A DNA stretch of 64,000 bases from Pseudomonas marincola. GTDB lineage: Bacteria; Pseudomonadota; Gammaproteobacteria; Pseudomonadales; Pseudomonadaceae. A program made the position numbers and the translations under genes. Position 1 is the stretch's first letter. Each line of letters opens with the position of its first letter. The notes under the pieces were generated by a model, which had not been told where the DNA came from, did not search any database, and was given only the letters and a program-made list of their open reading frames with translations. The stretch is from contig NZ_FPBC01000001.1 of NCBI RefSeq assembly GCF_900116605.1, positions 62,001 through 126,000 of the forward strand. The letters are read 5' to 3'. Positions 18,504 to 28,300 of the stretch are shown in pieces.

Positions 18504-19916
18504 TTATTTACGCGAACTCACTTCACCCTTGTGCGGCTCTAGCAGGTACCGCTCACGGGAAAATGCCAAATAGTATTTGTTCACACTATTAACATAGCTC
18601 ACCACGCCCATTCCCATCTGCTCCATCGCGATCCGCTCAACCTGAAAGAACCATTGATTGGGATTCAGACCGCGCCGCTTGGCCTCGGCGCGCATGCTTT
18701 GTACACGTTGCGGGCCCAGGTTGTAGCCCGCCAGAACAAAGGCCATCCGCTCACGTTCGTTGAGTTGAGCGCTGCTGAAAAAGCCGCGGCGAATCTTCGC
18801 CAGATAGCGGGCACTGGCGCGCACATTGTTATCGAGCACCCCGATATTGCTCACGCCCACGCTGCGTGCCGCGATTGGCGTCACCTGCATCAACCCGGTC
18901 GCGCCGCCATAGCCTCGCGCAGCCGGATTTAGCGTTGATTCCTTGAACGCCAGCGCTGCCAGCGTCAGCCAGTCGAAGCCCTGCTCTTGCGCATGTTTTT
19001 GCAACACTGGGCGCACCGACTCCAAACGCTTGCGCTCGGTTCTGCCCAGCGGGTAATGCACTTTGTACAGCCGCCGGTAAACGCGCTGGAATGCCGTATC
19101 CGGATCGACGGGGCTGCGGTAGGCGCGGAAGAAACGGTCAATACTGGCACTCAGCAACGGCGCATCACGGCGCACAAACCAACGCATATCGCCATCTTTG
19201 GACAGCACCAGTTTGTATTCGATACGCAGTTTGGGCATGACCTTGGCCCAGCGCTGGGCAATTGGTAATTCGACTGCCGTGACGTTGAAAATCCCGGCTT
19301 GGACCATCTCCAGCACATCCTCAACGGCCAGCGTCGGGTCCACCCATTCGATCACGATAGGCGCCATTTTTTTCATCAGAAGCGTGCTATTAAGCGCCTG
19401 AATTGCAGTGCCTGCTACGCTGCCTGCCGGCAGGGCAATACTGCGCCCGGATAATTGCTCCAGGCGCGTATAACGACGATCGCCAACCCGTCCGACCAGA
19501 ACCACCGGGACGTTTTCGCGGATAGGCTTACTTGCCGTCACCTGCGCGCCCCCGCGCACATCCAGCAGTTCACCTGGCGCGACCAGATCACCCTCACCGC
19601 GCTGCAAAGCACCCAGTAACTGATCCTTGGCCTTGGGGATAATTTTCAGCTTCAGCTGCCTGCCGTTACGCGACTCACGATTGAGAAACTGCTCATAAGC
19701 CCGAAGGCGATGGTACTCAACGCCGATGCTCTCACCCTTGACCTCGCCAGAGCTGTTGCGGCTCTGGTTGATCAAGACGCGCAATTCACCGCTGGCGCGG
19801 ATGTTTTCGAGATCACGTGTCGCCACGGGCTTGCCAATTTCCAGAGGTCCAGCCACGCGCGCAGCCGCCACTAAAGGCAGCAACAGCAGGCTCAAGACCA
19901 ACAAAAATCGCGCCAT
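18504..19916 (-). CDS. MltF-type membrane-bound lytic transglycosylase (MltF2-like)
   Basis: A 470-residue exported protein with a signal peptide (MARFLLVLSLLLLPLVAAA). A periplasmic solute-binding-like domain covers about residues 40-290 (GELRVLINQSRN; LLGALQRGEGDLVAPGEL). It is followed by an SLT lysozyme-like domain with catalytic Glu in LAFKESTLNPAARGYGGATG and the downstream GLMQVTP and AGYNLGPQRV motifs. This layout is MltF, which cleaves peptidoglycan glycan strands to 1,6-anhydro ends. No lipobox is seen, so attachment may be through the uncleaved signal or none. ATG at 19916 has GGAG at five bases. Resembles P. aeruginosa MltF2 by domain order and place. Confidence 0.88.
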   Translation of the reverse strand: MARFLLVLSLLLLPLVAAARVAGPLEIGKPVATRDLENIRASGELRVLINQSRNSSGEVKGESIGVEYHRLRAYEQFLNRESRNGRQLKLKIIPKAKDQLLGALQRGEGDLVAPGELLDVRGGAQVTASKPIRENVPVVLVGRVGDRRYTRLEQLSGRSIALPAGSVAGTAIQALNSTLLMKKMAPIVIEWVDPTLAVEDVLEMVQAGIFNVTAVELPIAQRWAKVMPKLRIEYKLVLSKDGDMRWFVRRDAPLLSASIDRFFRAYRSPVDPDTAFQRVYRRLYKVHYPLGRTERKRLESVRPVLQKHAQEQGFDWLTLAALAFKESTLNPAARGYGGATGLMQVTPIAARSVGVSNIGVLDNNVRASARYLAKIRRGFFSSAQLNERERMAFVLAGYNLGPQRVQSMRAEAKRRGLNPNQWFFQVERIAMEQMGMGVVSYVNSVNKYYLAFSRERYLLEPHKGEVSSRK

Positions 19917-20132
19917 CAAGGCTCCAGGACAGGGTTTGCTTGCATCATAAATGCGGGGATAAACCGCTTGCGCCCGCTTCAAGGGGCGCGGAGATTCTCA
20001 CAGCCGGGCAAATGACGCCAGACCAACCCGACAAACAACATCACCAAAACAATGTAACCAACTGTATTTGTTGGATTTTTTTATTTTGCAAAAGCTCTGC
20101 TATGCTGCGCATCCTGACCTACAGGTAGCACC

Positions 20133-20960
20133 ATGCAACTCATCGACATCGGCGTCAATCTGACCCACCCAAGCCTTGCCGACCAATTGGACAGCATAAT
20201 CAGCCGCGCGTATGACAGTAATGTCATGCAAATGGTTCTGACCGGTACCGATCTCGCTGGAAGCGAACTGAGTCTAGAACTTTGTCGCGCACTCGACGCC
20301 AATGGCCAGCAACTTTTTTCCACGGCGGGAATTCATCCACACTCTGCCAGTGAATGGAACAGCGATTGCCGCCAGCAATTGCGCAATTTGCTCAGTGAAC
20401 CCGAGGTGCGAGCCGTCGGCGAATGTGGCCTGGATTTCAATCGCGATTTCTCGCCTCGCCCGCAACAAGAGAAAGTGCTTGAAGAGCATCTGGAACTGGC
20501 CGTCGAATTGAACATGCCGGTGTTCCTGCACGAACGCGATGCCGATCAGCGACTGCTCGAAATAGTCGCTAATTACCGCGACCACCTGCCAGCGGCCGTG
20601 GTGCATTGCTTTACCGGCGAAAAGCGTGCGCTGTTCAATTATCTCGACCTCGACTTGCACATTGGTATCACTGGCTGGATCTGCGATGAGCGCCGCGGTA
20701 CGCACCTGCATGCACTGGTGTCCAACATCCCCAAAGGACGCCTGATGCTGGAAACGGACTCGCCGTTCTTGCTGCCGCGCACCCTGCGCCCGAAACCCAA
20801 GAACGGTCGCAACCAACCAGCATTCCTCACTGAAGTGCTGCGTGAAGTCGCGCTGCACCGCAACGAGAGCCTCGAAGCACTGGCCGCGCACACCACGGCA
20901 ACCGCAAGGCAATTTTTCTCACTGCCGGCTGTCCCAGCCGCGCAAAATATCGAGCACTGA
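20133..20960 (+). CDS. tatD: TatD, metal-dependent DNase/hydrolase
   Basis: A 275-residue TIM-barrel hydrolase. Metal and signature motifs: [50 protein letters not shown] and [10 protein letters not shown]. The GWICDERRG stretch sets TatD apart from its paralogues YcfH and YjjV. Family knowledge: Mg-dependent 3'-5' exonuclease in DNA repair and RNA quality control. No tatABC genes adjoin. Transcribed alone, starting 150 bases from the divergent MltF-type gene; the AT-rich upstream stretch near 20070-20110 probably holds the promoter. Confidence 0.93.
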   Translation: MQLIDIGVNLTHPSLADQLDSIISRAYDSNVMQMVLTGTDLAGSELSLELCRALDANGQQLFSTAGIHPHSASEWNSDCRQQLRNLLSEPEVRAVGECGLDFNRDFSPRPQQEKVLEEHLELAVELNMPVFLHERDADQRLLEIVANYRDHLPAAVVHCFTGEKRALFNYLDLDLHIGITGWICDERRGTHLHALVSNIPKGRLMLETDSPFLLPRTLRPKPKNGRNQPAFLTEVLREVALHRNESLEALAAHTTATARQFFSLPAVPAAQNIEH

Positions 20961-21059
20961 CCGGGCCGCCTGCGGCGGTCTATCTCGTCGATAGCCAGGT
21001 TCAATTCGCCTTGGCGCTGCCCTCACGCATAAGCTTTATCCAGCCACAGGAGAACGCTC

Positions 21060-21293
21060 ATGCCCAGCACCGCCCAAGCCGTTATTGATACCCCAACCAG
21101 CTCGACCCAACAGCATGCGCAGCGTCTCTGCGCTGGCGCCTTGCTGCTCACGGCGAGCCTGATCCTGATTGATGGTTTGCTCAGCCTTCAGCTAACCAAC
21201 GTCGCCTTGGCCCTGTTAGGTGGCGCCGCTGCGGTGGCTGTCATACCGTGTAGCAACTTGAAACCGACTGGCCCCCAGCCCGCAAGCTGCTGA
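21060..21293 (+). CDS. Small single-pass membrane protein, hypothetical
   Basis: A 77-residue open frame with an excellent ribosome-binding site (AGGAGA at 7 bases). The polar N-terminus is followed by hydrophobic segments (LCAGALLLTASLILIDG and VALALLGGAAAVAVI) and a short polar tail. No family recognised. It follows tatD by 99 bases in the same direction. Confidence 0.55.
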   Translation: MPSTAQAVIDTPTSSTQQHAQRLCAGALLLTASLILIDGLLSLQLTNVALALLGGAAAVAVIPCSNLKPTGPQPASC

Positions 21294-21458
21294 TTTAGGG
21301 CGCTTTCACTCACGTTGTCACTTTCAAGCTATTTCGTTTCGTCTGATACGAATGGCAATCTGATCGTTAAATGCAATAGCATTCTTGTTTTTAGCGGCAT
21401 CTGAACCTTAGTTAGTGGCTGATCGCCGCTTGTTCGCCGCAGTCAACGAGGACGACGT

Positions 21459-21959
21459 ATGTCGCTACAGCGACATTTCTGGGCCATGATGGCCATTGTA
21501 ATGCTGCCTGCGCTTGCACTCGCGGGCGGTGATGCCTATCCAGTCGACAGGCCCGCGCTGGTTCTGCACCTGAGCGATAACCAGACGGTCCAGCTCACCT
21601 TGCAGGATCTGGCTAAATTACCCAAGCGCAGCCTGACGGTTCAAGACAGCCCCGCCTCAGCGCCTGTTGAGTGGACTGGGGTCGATGCTGACGCCCTGTT
21701 CAACAGCCTTAATCTGCAGTCACCGCCCTACAAGCTCCTCCGCTTGCAGGCTCTCAACTTTTACTCAGTGCTGGTCCCGCGGTCGGACATCGAACAATTC
21801 CACCCCATCATTGCCTACGCCCGCAATGGCCAGCCAGTGCCTGCCCACAAGTCCGGTCCGCTGTTCTGGATCTATCCCTTCGATGATTACCCCGAACTGC
21901 GCACGCAAATCCATTTCAGCCGTGCAGTCTGGCAATTGAGTGATATTTATTTTGAGTAG
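21459..21959 (+). CDS. Periplasmic SUOX-fold (molybdopterin oxidoreductase-like) protein lacking the cofactor cysteine
   Basis: A 166-residue protein with a cleavable signal peptide (MLPALALAG). The body matches the oxidoreductase molybdopterin-binding fold: VEWTGVDADALFNSL, LLRLQALNFYSVLVPRSD, IAYARNGQPVPAHKSGPLFWIYPFDD. The Cys that ligates molybdenum in true sulfite oxidases is absent, as the mature chain has none, so it is probably a binding or sensory protein rather than an enzyme. It ends six bases before the diguanylate cyclase gene, so the two are co-transcribed and likely work together as periplasmic sensor and membrane transducer. Confidence 0.75.
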   Translation: MSLQRHFWAMMAIVMLPALALAGGDAYPVDRPALVLHLSDNQTVQLTLQDLAKLPKRSLTVQDSPASAPVEWTGVDADALFNSLNLQSPPYKLLRLQALNFYSVLVPRSDIEQFHPIIAYARNGQPVPAHKSGPLFWIYPFDDYPELRTQIHFSRAVWQLSDIYFE

Positions 21960-21965
21960 TTTCTG

Positions 21966-23567
21966 ATGCCTGCATTGATGCTGAGTAGATCCCAAAAGAA
22001 CCTCGCCCTGAGTGTGCTGGTTCTCATCGTGGTAACCATGCTCGGGCTGCTTACCGCCGCCTTGTTACTCGCCGGACAACAAGCCAACCAACTTGCCGCG
22101 CCCAACCTGCACGGTGAGCTTTGGCGCGCGTATCAGACCACCCGCGAGATGGAGCTCACCCTTAAAGCGGCCCGGCAATACCAACAAGGGGAAATCAGCG
22201 GCGATGATTTAGTAGTCCGCGTACAAGTTCTGCGCAGCAGTACCCGCAGGCTCCAGAACAGCAAAATATTCAGCGCCCTGCCCTTGCCGCGCCCGCGCGC
22301 CGATGAGGCGCTGGCAAGAATTATCAGCCTCAGCTCCGCTTGGAATAAACAGGCACACTTCGCGGATGAACAAGCCGCAAAGCGCCTGGCAATTCAGATA
22401 AACCGCGATATGGCGCCACTGATCGAACCCATGCACGAGGTGATGATCGCCAGCAATATCTCTCTGGCCAACAAACTCGATCATGACCGCCAGCTGCTGT
22501 ACAAAAGCTTTCGCTACATTGGCTGGGCGTTGATCGGTTTGCTGATCGGCTCGACCTTGCTGGTTGCAAGGCTGATTTACAACTATCGCCAAGCCCGACA
22601 GCTGTCGAACCGGCTGAGCGAGCTTAATCATACGCTGGAAGACCGGGTCGCTATGCGCACCCTTGAGCTCAGCGAAGAACAACGCGTTCTGAACCAGATC
22701 CTGCAAGCCAGCCCGAGTGATGTGGCGTTCTTCAGCGCCGACGGCGACGAGGTTTACTTTATTAGCGAAGGCTTGCAATCGAGCTTGCTGAGCCCTTCAT
22801 CTACGTTTGAGTACGCCCAGTTTTTTGCCGACCCCGCCGATGCTGAACGCTTTCACGCCAACTTGATCAACGACAATCAGGTCGATGATCTCGAGGCGCT
22901 GCTCCGCGGCCCAAGCGCACCCTACTACGCAGTGATTTCAGGACGCGTACTTGAGCACAAGGGCCGCCCTGCCCACCTGATCTGGTGTTATGACATCAGC
23001 ATGCGCAAACAAATGGAAGAGTCACTGTTGGCGCTGGCCAACACCGATGCCCTGACAGGCCTCGACAACCGTCACTCGTTCTGGCGCAAGGGCGAAGCGT
23101 TGCTGCATTACACGAGGCGAACAGAACAGCATTGTGTAGCGCTGATGCTCGACATTGACCATTTCAAGCAAATCAATGACAAATACGGGCATCAGGCTGG
23201 CGATCTCGCCCTGCAAAAGGTGGCGAGCGAGTTGCAATTAGGCGTCCGTGAAAACGACATCCTCGGCCGTATTGGCGGCGAGGAGTTCGTGGTCTTGCTG
23301 CCGCATATCAGCACCGAGCAGGCCATGCCAATTGCCGAACGCCTGCGCAGCAACATTGAAGCCTTGCACCTGCCGCTCGGCAACGGCCAGTACCACTCAC
23401 TGACCCTGAGCATTGGTCTGGCGAGCATGCTCACCCATGAGTCACTTGATCAGTTGCTCAACCGCGCAGACATTGCGCTTTATGAAGCCAAAGCAGCCGG
23501 GCGCAACCGCATTAGCATTTGCCCAGCGCCGGCACTTAAGCAAACACAGCCACTGCCTGTCGACTGA
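21966..23567 (+). CDS. Membrane diguanylate cyclase (GGDEF) with periplasmic sensor
   Basis: A 533-residue inner-membrane protein. TM1 spans about residues 13-36, a periplasmic helical domain 37-183, TM2 185-206, then a coiled coil, a PAS-like region (about 243-345) and the GGDEF domain. The active site is intact (RIGGEEFVVLLP, GGEEF at 437-441). The allosteric I-site RxxD (Arg428-Asp431) stands five residues before it, so product inhibition by cyclic di-GMP is expected. No EAL domain. Co-transcribed with the upstream SUOX-fold protein, which could supply the periplasmic signal. Its 3' end overlaps the convergent thioesterase gene by 32 bases. Confidence 0.92.
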   Translation: MPALMLSRSQKNLALSVLVLIVVTMLGLLTAALLLAGQQANQLAAPNLHGELWRAYQTTREMELTLKAARQYQQGEISGDDLVVRVQVLRSSTRRLQNSKIFSALPLPRPRADEALARIISLSSAWNKQAHFADEQAAKRLAIQINRDMAPLIEPMHEVMIASNISLANKLDHDRQLLYKSFRYIGWALIGLLIGSTLLVARLIYNYRQARQLSNRLSELNHTLEDRVAMRTLELSEEQRVLNQILQASPSDVAFFSADGDEVYFISEGLQSSLLSPSSTFEYAQFFADPADAERFHANLINDNQVDDLEALLRGPSAPYYAVISGRVLEHKGRPAHLIWCYDISMRKQMEESLLALANTDALTGLDNRHSFWRKGEALLHYTRRTEQHCVALMLDIDHFKQINDKYGHQAGDLALQKVASELQLGVRENDILGRIGGEEFVVLLPHISTEQAMPIAERLRSNIEALHLPLGNGQYHSLTLSIGLASMLTHESLDQLLNRADIALYEAKAAGRNRISICPAPALKQTQPLPVD

Positions 23568-24333
23568 TAGCCATCAACTCGCCGCTTGGCGTCCACATCG
23601 CCGCAGCGACATGGCCATAACCGTCGCGGGCATATTCAATCTGCGCGCGGTACAGGCACCAGTCCAGCGTTGTTAACTCGGCAACCGGCTGCATGAATTC
23701 GATGGTCCAGGTCAGCGAGCTGCCGGGCGCAGGCGTGCTCAGGCGCGGCAGCAAGGCCGGCGGCCAGGCATCCACCAGCGCCAGAATGTGCGCCTCGTCA
23801 ATGCTGCAAACCTGATCCTCACCGCGCAGACGCACCCAGCCGCCCATTTCACGGTCTTCATTGCGCGTGTAAGGCATACCGCCAATCCCCCAGCGCATGG
23901 CCAGAAAGCGGATAAATTCGGGGGTAACGCCCTCGATATAGGGCAACTCGGTACAGGCCTCTGGCGCTGCGATTTGCGGAGCCGGCAACGCGCCGACGCT
24001 GATAATGGATTCGCGCGCGGCGCCAAAGCTGCCCTGAATCAGCGTCATCACTTGACCGTTCTGCACAGCACGGCCCATGACCTGAGAAACCGCTTTGCCT
24101 TCGCGCAGCACTTCAACTTCAAAACTCACCGCCACATCGGGCGCAACCGGACCGACAAAGGTAATCGCCAGCGAGCGAACCTGACGTCCTTGCGCCACTT
24201 TATTGCGCATGGCCTGATAAACGAGGGCAGCGACCAGGCCACCAAAGCTGGCACGTCCCTGCGCCCAGAGCGAAGGAATAACAACCTCGTTAGTACCGCC
24301 GCGAACGGCTGTCAGCAATTGCGTGAAAGTCAT
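23536..24333 (-). CDS. Acyl-CoA thioesterase-like protein (double hotdog)
   Basis: A protein of about 265 residues with two hotdog halves in the TesB-like 4HBT_3 arrangement. WAQGRASFGGLVAALVYQAM lies in the first half with the long helix, followed by RSLAITFVGPVAPDVAVSFE. LTWTIEFMQPVAELTTLDWCLYR lies in the second. Probable acyl-CoA ester hydrolase; chain-length preference unknown. ATG at 24333 has GAGG at five bases; a start seven codons earlier is less likely. Convergent with the diguanylate cyclase gene, overlapping its end by 32 bases. Confidence 0.82.
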   Translation of the reverse strand: MTFTQLLTAVRGGTNEVVIPSLWAQGRASFGGLVAALVYQAMRNKVAQGRQVRSLAITFVGPVAPDVAVSFEVEVLREGKAVSQVMGRAVQNGQVMTLIQGSFGAARESIISVGALPAPQIAAPEACTELPYIEGVTPEFIRFLAMRWGIGGMPYTRNEDREMGGWVRLRGEDQVCSIDEAHILALVDAWPPALLPRLSTPAPGSSLTWTIEFMQPVAELTTLDWCLYRAQIEYARDGYGHVAAAMWTPSGELMAISRQAVAVFA

Positions 24334-24527
24334 AAAAGCCTCGTCCTGATCCATTGCGCGAGTCTATGAGACTTCAGCTCATTTGCGAAGGTATCTCGAA
24401 AAGGCTCAAATTCGCGGTATGCAGGACAGGCCACGTCGCTTAAGGCGTGCAGATTATCGGGCATGCCAAGGCTGACCGGATGCGCCGGACAAAAGGCTTA
24501 AAAGCCCTCTGTTTGTGCGCCAGTGAT

Positions 24528-25289
24528 TCAGGCCATTTGCGCCTGTAACCGCACCACGACATCCGTGCATGCCTGCTCGCACCCTTGCAGGCTGGCAGAC
24601 CAGACGCCGGCGCAAGCCTGCAGATCTGGCTCGGTTTGAGCGCGGTGCAACCACTGCAAGTGATCGTGCCAAGTGCCTAAGGAGGATTGCGCCCGCTTCA
24701 ATGTTGCCTGCTGGCGGGTCGATAAACCGCAGAGTTGTGGATACGCCTGGGCGCCATAACGAACACGTTTGACCAGCAAGCGCAGCTCATGCCAGTCCAG
24801 TGCTTCGCTGTGCAGCAGCGTACGCAGGCGCTGCTGGTCTTTGCGCAAACGCTTGTGAAGATGCGCGCGAAGCTGCTTGAGTTCGCCTAGCAGCTCGCTG
24901 GCCAACCAGTCTGCCGGCCAGGCCTCTAATGCCTGCAATAACTCAAGCGTCTGCTGACTGCAAGCAACACCTGCGTAGCCCTGCACCACACGCTCTGCGC
25001 GGGCACGAGCCGCGTGCTGGTCGCCCAAACGCCACAGCTCGGCCTCAAGCACTTCCAGATCGCGCAATGGGCCGGTAAGGGTGCCGAGCGCCGCCGCGCT
25101 TCTCTGCAGCTCCATGCAACTGGCGCGATCCCCCACCGGTTTGAGCAGGCTGCGCAGCTTACGCAGATTGATTCGCAGATCGTGCAAAGCCTCGGCATCG
25201 GTTCTTGCCCTGACACGTTCAACACAGGCGATAATTGCCACATGCAAACGAATCACCTGCTCCCGTAAATCCTTGGTCAGCGCGCTCAA
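24528..25289 (-). CDS. CHAD domain protein (TTG start)
   Basis: A 253-residue all-helical protein with the conserved histidine-rich and basic repeats of the CHAD family (EALHDLRINLRKLRSLLKP near residue 35; WHELRLLVKRVRYGAQAYP in the second half). Family knowledge: CHAD domains bind inorganic polyphosphate through these basic surfaces, often with a CYTH triphosphatase, which is not seen here. The start is TTG at 25289 with GGGAG at six bases and no competing ATG. It lies 57 bases downstream of tgpA on the same strand and may share its transcript. Confidence 0.82.
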   Translation of the reverse strand: MSALTKDLREQVIRLHVAIIACVERVRARTDAEALHDLRINLRKLRSLLKPVGDRASCMELQRSAAALGTLTGPLRDLEVLEAELWRLGDQHAARARAERVVQGYAGVACSQQTLELLQALEAWPADWLASELLGELKQLRAHLHKRLRKDQQRLRTLLHSEALDWHELRLLVKRVRYGAQAYPQLCGLSTRQQATLKRAQSSLGTWHDHLQWLHRAQTEPDLQACAGVWSASLQGCEQACTDVVVRLQAQMA

Positions 25290-25346
25290 GTTTCACTCCC
25301 TCGCAACATTATGCTTGCATCAGACTAGCTCATTGCCAGCACGGGC

Positions 25347-27347
25347 TCATTGCTGGCGATCAAGCCGGCTCAAGCGCAGTGGCAGCGCGCGGCGTAATTG
25401 ACGTAACTGACTGCGCAACAACTTGGGATCAATCGACTCACCCGCGTAATACTGCGCCTCGAATGAGCGATAGAACTGAATAATTTCTGGCGCCTGACGC
25501 GGCAAGGCAATTGCCGCACGCCGGGCAAAATGCCCCGGCACTTCGCCAGCTTTGCGATAAATCCCGTGGCGCCTCAGCAAGCGCTCGAACTGGCTGAACA
25601 AGCGCTGCTCAGGCGCGCCGTTGCGTATCCATGGTTTGAATAACCACAGAGCAATGAACGCTAAAAACAGTGCGCCACCGCCGACCAGACTGATGATCAG
25701 CTCACGCGCCTCCACACGCCCGAACCAGCGCTGCAACAGCTCAAGTTGCTGTGCGCCCTGATACCCAAGCACCCAACGCTGCCAGCTGTAATTGAGATTA
25801 TCCCAGGCCAGACGGATTTGGTTGAGCCAGGCCAGCTTGCGAAACCGTAACGGCGAGAACGGCGAACCCTCCATGAAGCTCTCTTCCCCGGCCAGCGCTT
25901 GCTCAAGGCCGGACTCTATACGTTCGGGCGCCACCTGAAACGTCGGATCGACACTTACCCAACCACGATCTGGCTGCCAGTATTCAACCCAGGCGTGAGC
26001 GTCGAACTGGCGAACCTGCACGTAATTGCCGTTGGGGTTGTACTCGCCGCCCTGATACCCCGCCACCACGCGGGACGGGATGCCGGCGGCGCGCAGGACA
26101 AAGGTCATGGCGCCGGCATAGTGGGCGCAGAACCCCCGGCGCGAGTCGAATAGAAAGTCATCGACACTGTCACGGCTCATTTGCGGCGGCCGCAAGGTGT
26201 AAACAAACGGTTGCTGATTGAAGTGCTTAAGCAGCGCATTGACCAACTGCTCATCCTGCGGATATTGCTGGCGCAGCTCCCGCGCCCATTGGCGGCTGCG
26301 CGGGTCGACGTTGGCAGGCAACTGCAGGGCGCGGCGCAAGCCGGTGCTTGAGCCGTGCGGTTCGCGCAGAGCTTGCGGCCACGAGGTCACTTGATAGAGC
26401 AAACTGCGTTCGACCGGCTTGCTGCGCTGCAAGCGGAAATCACTCAATTGCCGGGTCTGCGGCAATGACGTCTCGGCCACATCCAATGCAAATAGCCAGG
26501 GCTGAGAGCTGGGCTGCATGACGATGCTGTAGCTCACCGGATCACCGGCCTTTTGCCAGTCTGGCGAGGGCGAATAATTCAGTGCTGAGGATTGCGACCA
26601 GCGCCTGCCATCGAAACGGTCCAAGGTCAGCGCCCGCCAATACAACTCGGTTCGCGGCGGCACCTCGCCGTCAAAGCTGGCCCTGAACGCCAACGCGCCG
26701 GAGCGGCTCAAATCGGCAATATCGCCTGGCGTCATACTGTCGGACAGCCCGGTTACCGCATTCCCACCGGGCATGGGCAACGACCAGAGTGGACCGATGC
26801 GCGGAAAGAACACGAACAGCAACAGCATGATCGGCAGCGCCTGCAACATCAGTCCCGCGGCTAACTTCGCCGTGTCCCACGGACGGCTGGCGAGGCTGCT
26901 TTGCTGCAAACCGATCAGTCCGGCGAGAAGCGCGGTGACCGGCAGCACGCTGTACAGTGCCGCGGTGATGCTGTCATCAAACAGGTAAGCGGTAACCACC
27001 ACAAAGAAACCGAGAAATATCAGCACCAGAGCATCACGGCGCGTGCGCATCTCGAGTAATTTGAGAATAAACGCACCCACCAACAGCACCACGCCGGCAT
27101 CCAGGCCAATCAAGCTGCCCCGACTGAGAAACACCCCGCAGCCAGTGGCGATCATCAGTCCTAACTTGAGCAGCGTGCTCGGGTAATTGGCGCGCATGCG
27201 AAATATCTGCACGCGCCAAGCCGCACAACCCAACCACAAGCCGATCACCCACAGCGGCAAGTGACTCAGGTGCGGCAGAATCACCAATACCTGCGCCACC
27301 AACAGCCACGTCAGGCTGATGCGCGGAATAACCTGAATCTGGCTCAT
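25347..27347 (-). CDS. tgpA: TgpA, membrane transglutaminase-like protein
   Basis: A 666-residue protein. A cluster of N-terminal membrane helices (about residues 10-180) precedes a periplasmic transglutaminase-like domain with the catalytic triad visible: Cys in RRGFCAHYAGAMTFVLRAAG, His in RQFDAHAWVEYW and Asp in WVSVDPTF. A further helix (LVGGGALFLAFIALWLF) leads to a cytoplasmic DUF4129-like tail. In P. aeruginosa TgpA has been reported to be important for viability; the substrate is unknown. Its start overlaps the stop of the DUF58 gene by four bases (ATGA), giving a coupled moxR-DUF58-tgpA operon. Confidence 0.92.
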   Translation of the reverse strand: MSQIQVIPRISLTWLLVAQVLVILPHLSHLPLWVIGLWLGCAAWRVQIFRMRANYPSTLLKLGLMIATGCGVFLSRGSLIGLDAGVVLLVGAFILKLLEMRTRRDALVLIFLGFFVVVTAYLFDDSITAALYSVLPVTALLAGLIGLQQSSLASRPWDTAKLAAGLMLQALPIMLLLFVFFPRIGPLWSLPMPGGNAVTGLSDSMTPGDIADLSRSGALAFRASFDGEVPPRTELYWRALTLDRFDGRRWSQSSALNYSPSPDWQKAGDPVSYSIVMQPSSQPWLFALDVAETSLPQTRQLSDFRLQRSKPVERSLLYQVTSWPQALREPHGSSTGLRRALQLPANVDPRSRQWARELRQQYPQDEQLVNALLKHFNQQPFVYTLRPPQMSRDSVDDFLFDSRRGFCAHYAGAMTFVLRAAGIPSRVVAGYQGGEYNPNGNYVQVRQFDAHAWVEYWQPDRGWVSVDPTFQVAPERIESGLEQALAGEESFMEGSPFSPLRFRKLAWLNQIRLAWDNLNYSWQRWVLGYQGAQQLELLQRWFGRVEARELIISLVGGGALFLAFIALWLFKPWIRNGAPEQRLFSQFERLLRRHGIYRKAGEVPGHFARRAAIALPRQAPEIIQFYRSFEAQYYAGESIDPKLLRSQLRQLRRALPLRLSRLDRQQ

Positions 27348-28300
27348 TGGCTGAGCCCTGTCAGGGCCAATGCGCGCAAACAGGCCTGACAATGAACGTC
27401 ACCGGTGTCTGCCGCGATTTGCTTATCATCAAGGCGCAGCGAAAACGGTTGGTGGCGCTCGGTATATTGCAGCACCCAATAACAAAGCACCGAAAGCCGA
27501 TACTCTTGATCGCCCGACAGCGCGGCGATGTCCAGGCACGTTTGACTGCCGCCGAGGCTGGCGAAATCCTTTACCAGTAAACCCATGCCCCGCGAATAGG
27601 CCTTCCAGTGCAGGCGCTTGCGTGAATCGCCGGCCTGATAACTGCGCAATCCCTGAAAGTCATCGGCGCCATCGGCCGACACGCGCAGTCCCTGTTCGTC
27701 TTCATCGCCAACGCTAGCCATCACGGGCGGTAAATCAGCGGCGATCGGTTGCGGGTAAACCAGCGCTTGTTGATCGAGATCGACCCAGCTCCAGGCTTTC
27801 AACAAGCCCAACGGAAAGCCACTTTCGACGCGCATTCTTGGCGCTTTCAACCAACCCCGTTGCGTGGTCAGCAGCGACAGTTCTGCCGGCGTACTCGCCT
27901 GTGGCGGCACATCCACAATCAACGGCGGCTCATCTGCGAACCCCAGACTAATCGCCTGATGCGCGTGGTTAAGACTTTCCAGCGTCACCTGATAACGCAC
28001 ATGCTCACCGACAAACACGGTGTTAGCACCCGCGGCGCGCAGCACCAAGCCGGAGAGGTTACGGTAGGTGTGCAGGATTGCCACGATGAACACTGAGCCG
28101 AGCAGAAAGGTCAGCGCGTAGGCCAAGCTATTTTGATAGTTGATGGCCGCCAGCAACATCAACGTCAGCGCCAGCAAGAACATCACGCCGACTTTGCTCG
28201 GCACAATAAATATCCGCCGCTGAGTGAGCCGCACCCGGCTGGAAGCCGGCAAGCGCCGGGTCAGCCAGCGATTCCAGCGCGCCTGCACAGCGGCGATCAA
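27344..28300 (-). CDS. DUF58 domain protein of the moxR operon
   Basis: A 318-residue protein with two N-terminal membrane helices (VGVMFLLALTLMLLAAINY and LAYALTFLLGSVFIVAILHTY) and a C-terminal DUF58 domain, marked by GADDFQGLRSYQAGDSRKRLHWKAYSR split around residues 218-245. DUF58 proteins accompany MoxR ATPases and often von Willebrand-like partners; they are thought to form chaperone-like maturation complexes. It overlaps both neighbours by four bases (ATGA), showing tight translational coupling. Confidence 0.87.
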   Translation of the reverse strand: MIAAVQARWNRWLTRRLPASSRVRLTQRRIFIVPSKVGVMFLLALTLMLLAAINYQNSLAYALTFLLGSVFIVAILHTYRNLSGLVLRAAGANTVFVGEHVRYQVTLESLNHAHQAISLGFADEPPLIVDVPPQASTPAELSLLTTQRGWLKAPRMRVESGFPLGLLKAWSWVDLDQQALVYPQPIAADLPPVMASVGDEDEQGLRVSADGADDFQGLRSYQAGDSRKRLHWKAYSRGMGLLVKDFASLGGSQTCLDIAALSGDQEYRLSVLCYWVLQYTERHQPFSLRLDDKQIAADTGDVHCQACLRALALTGLSQ

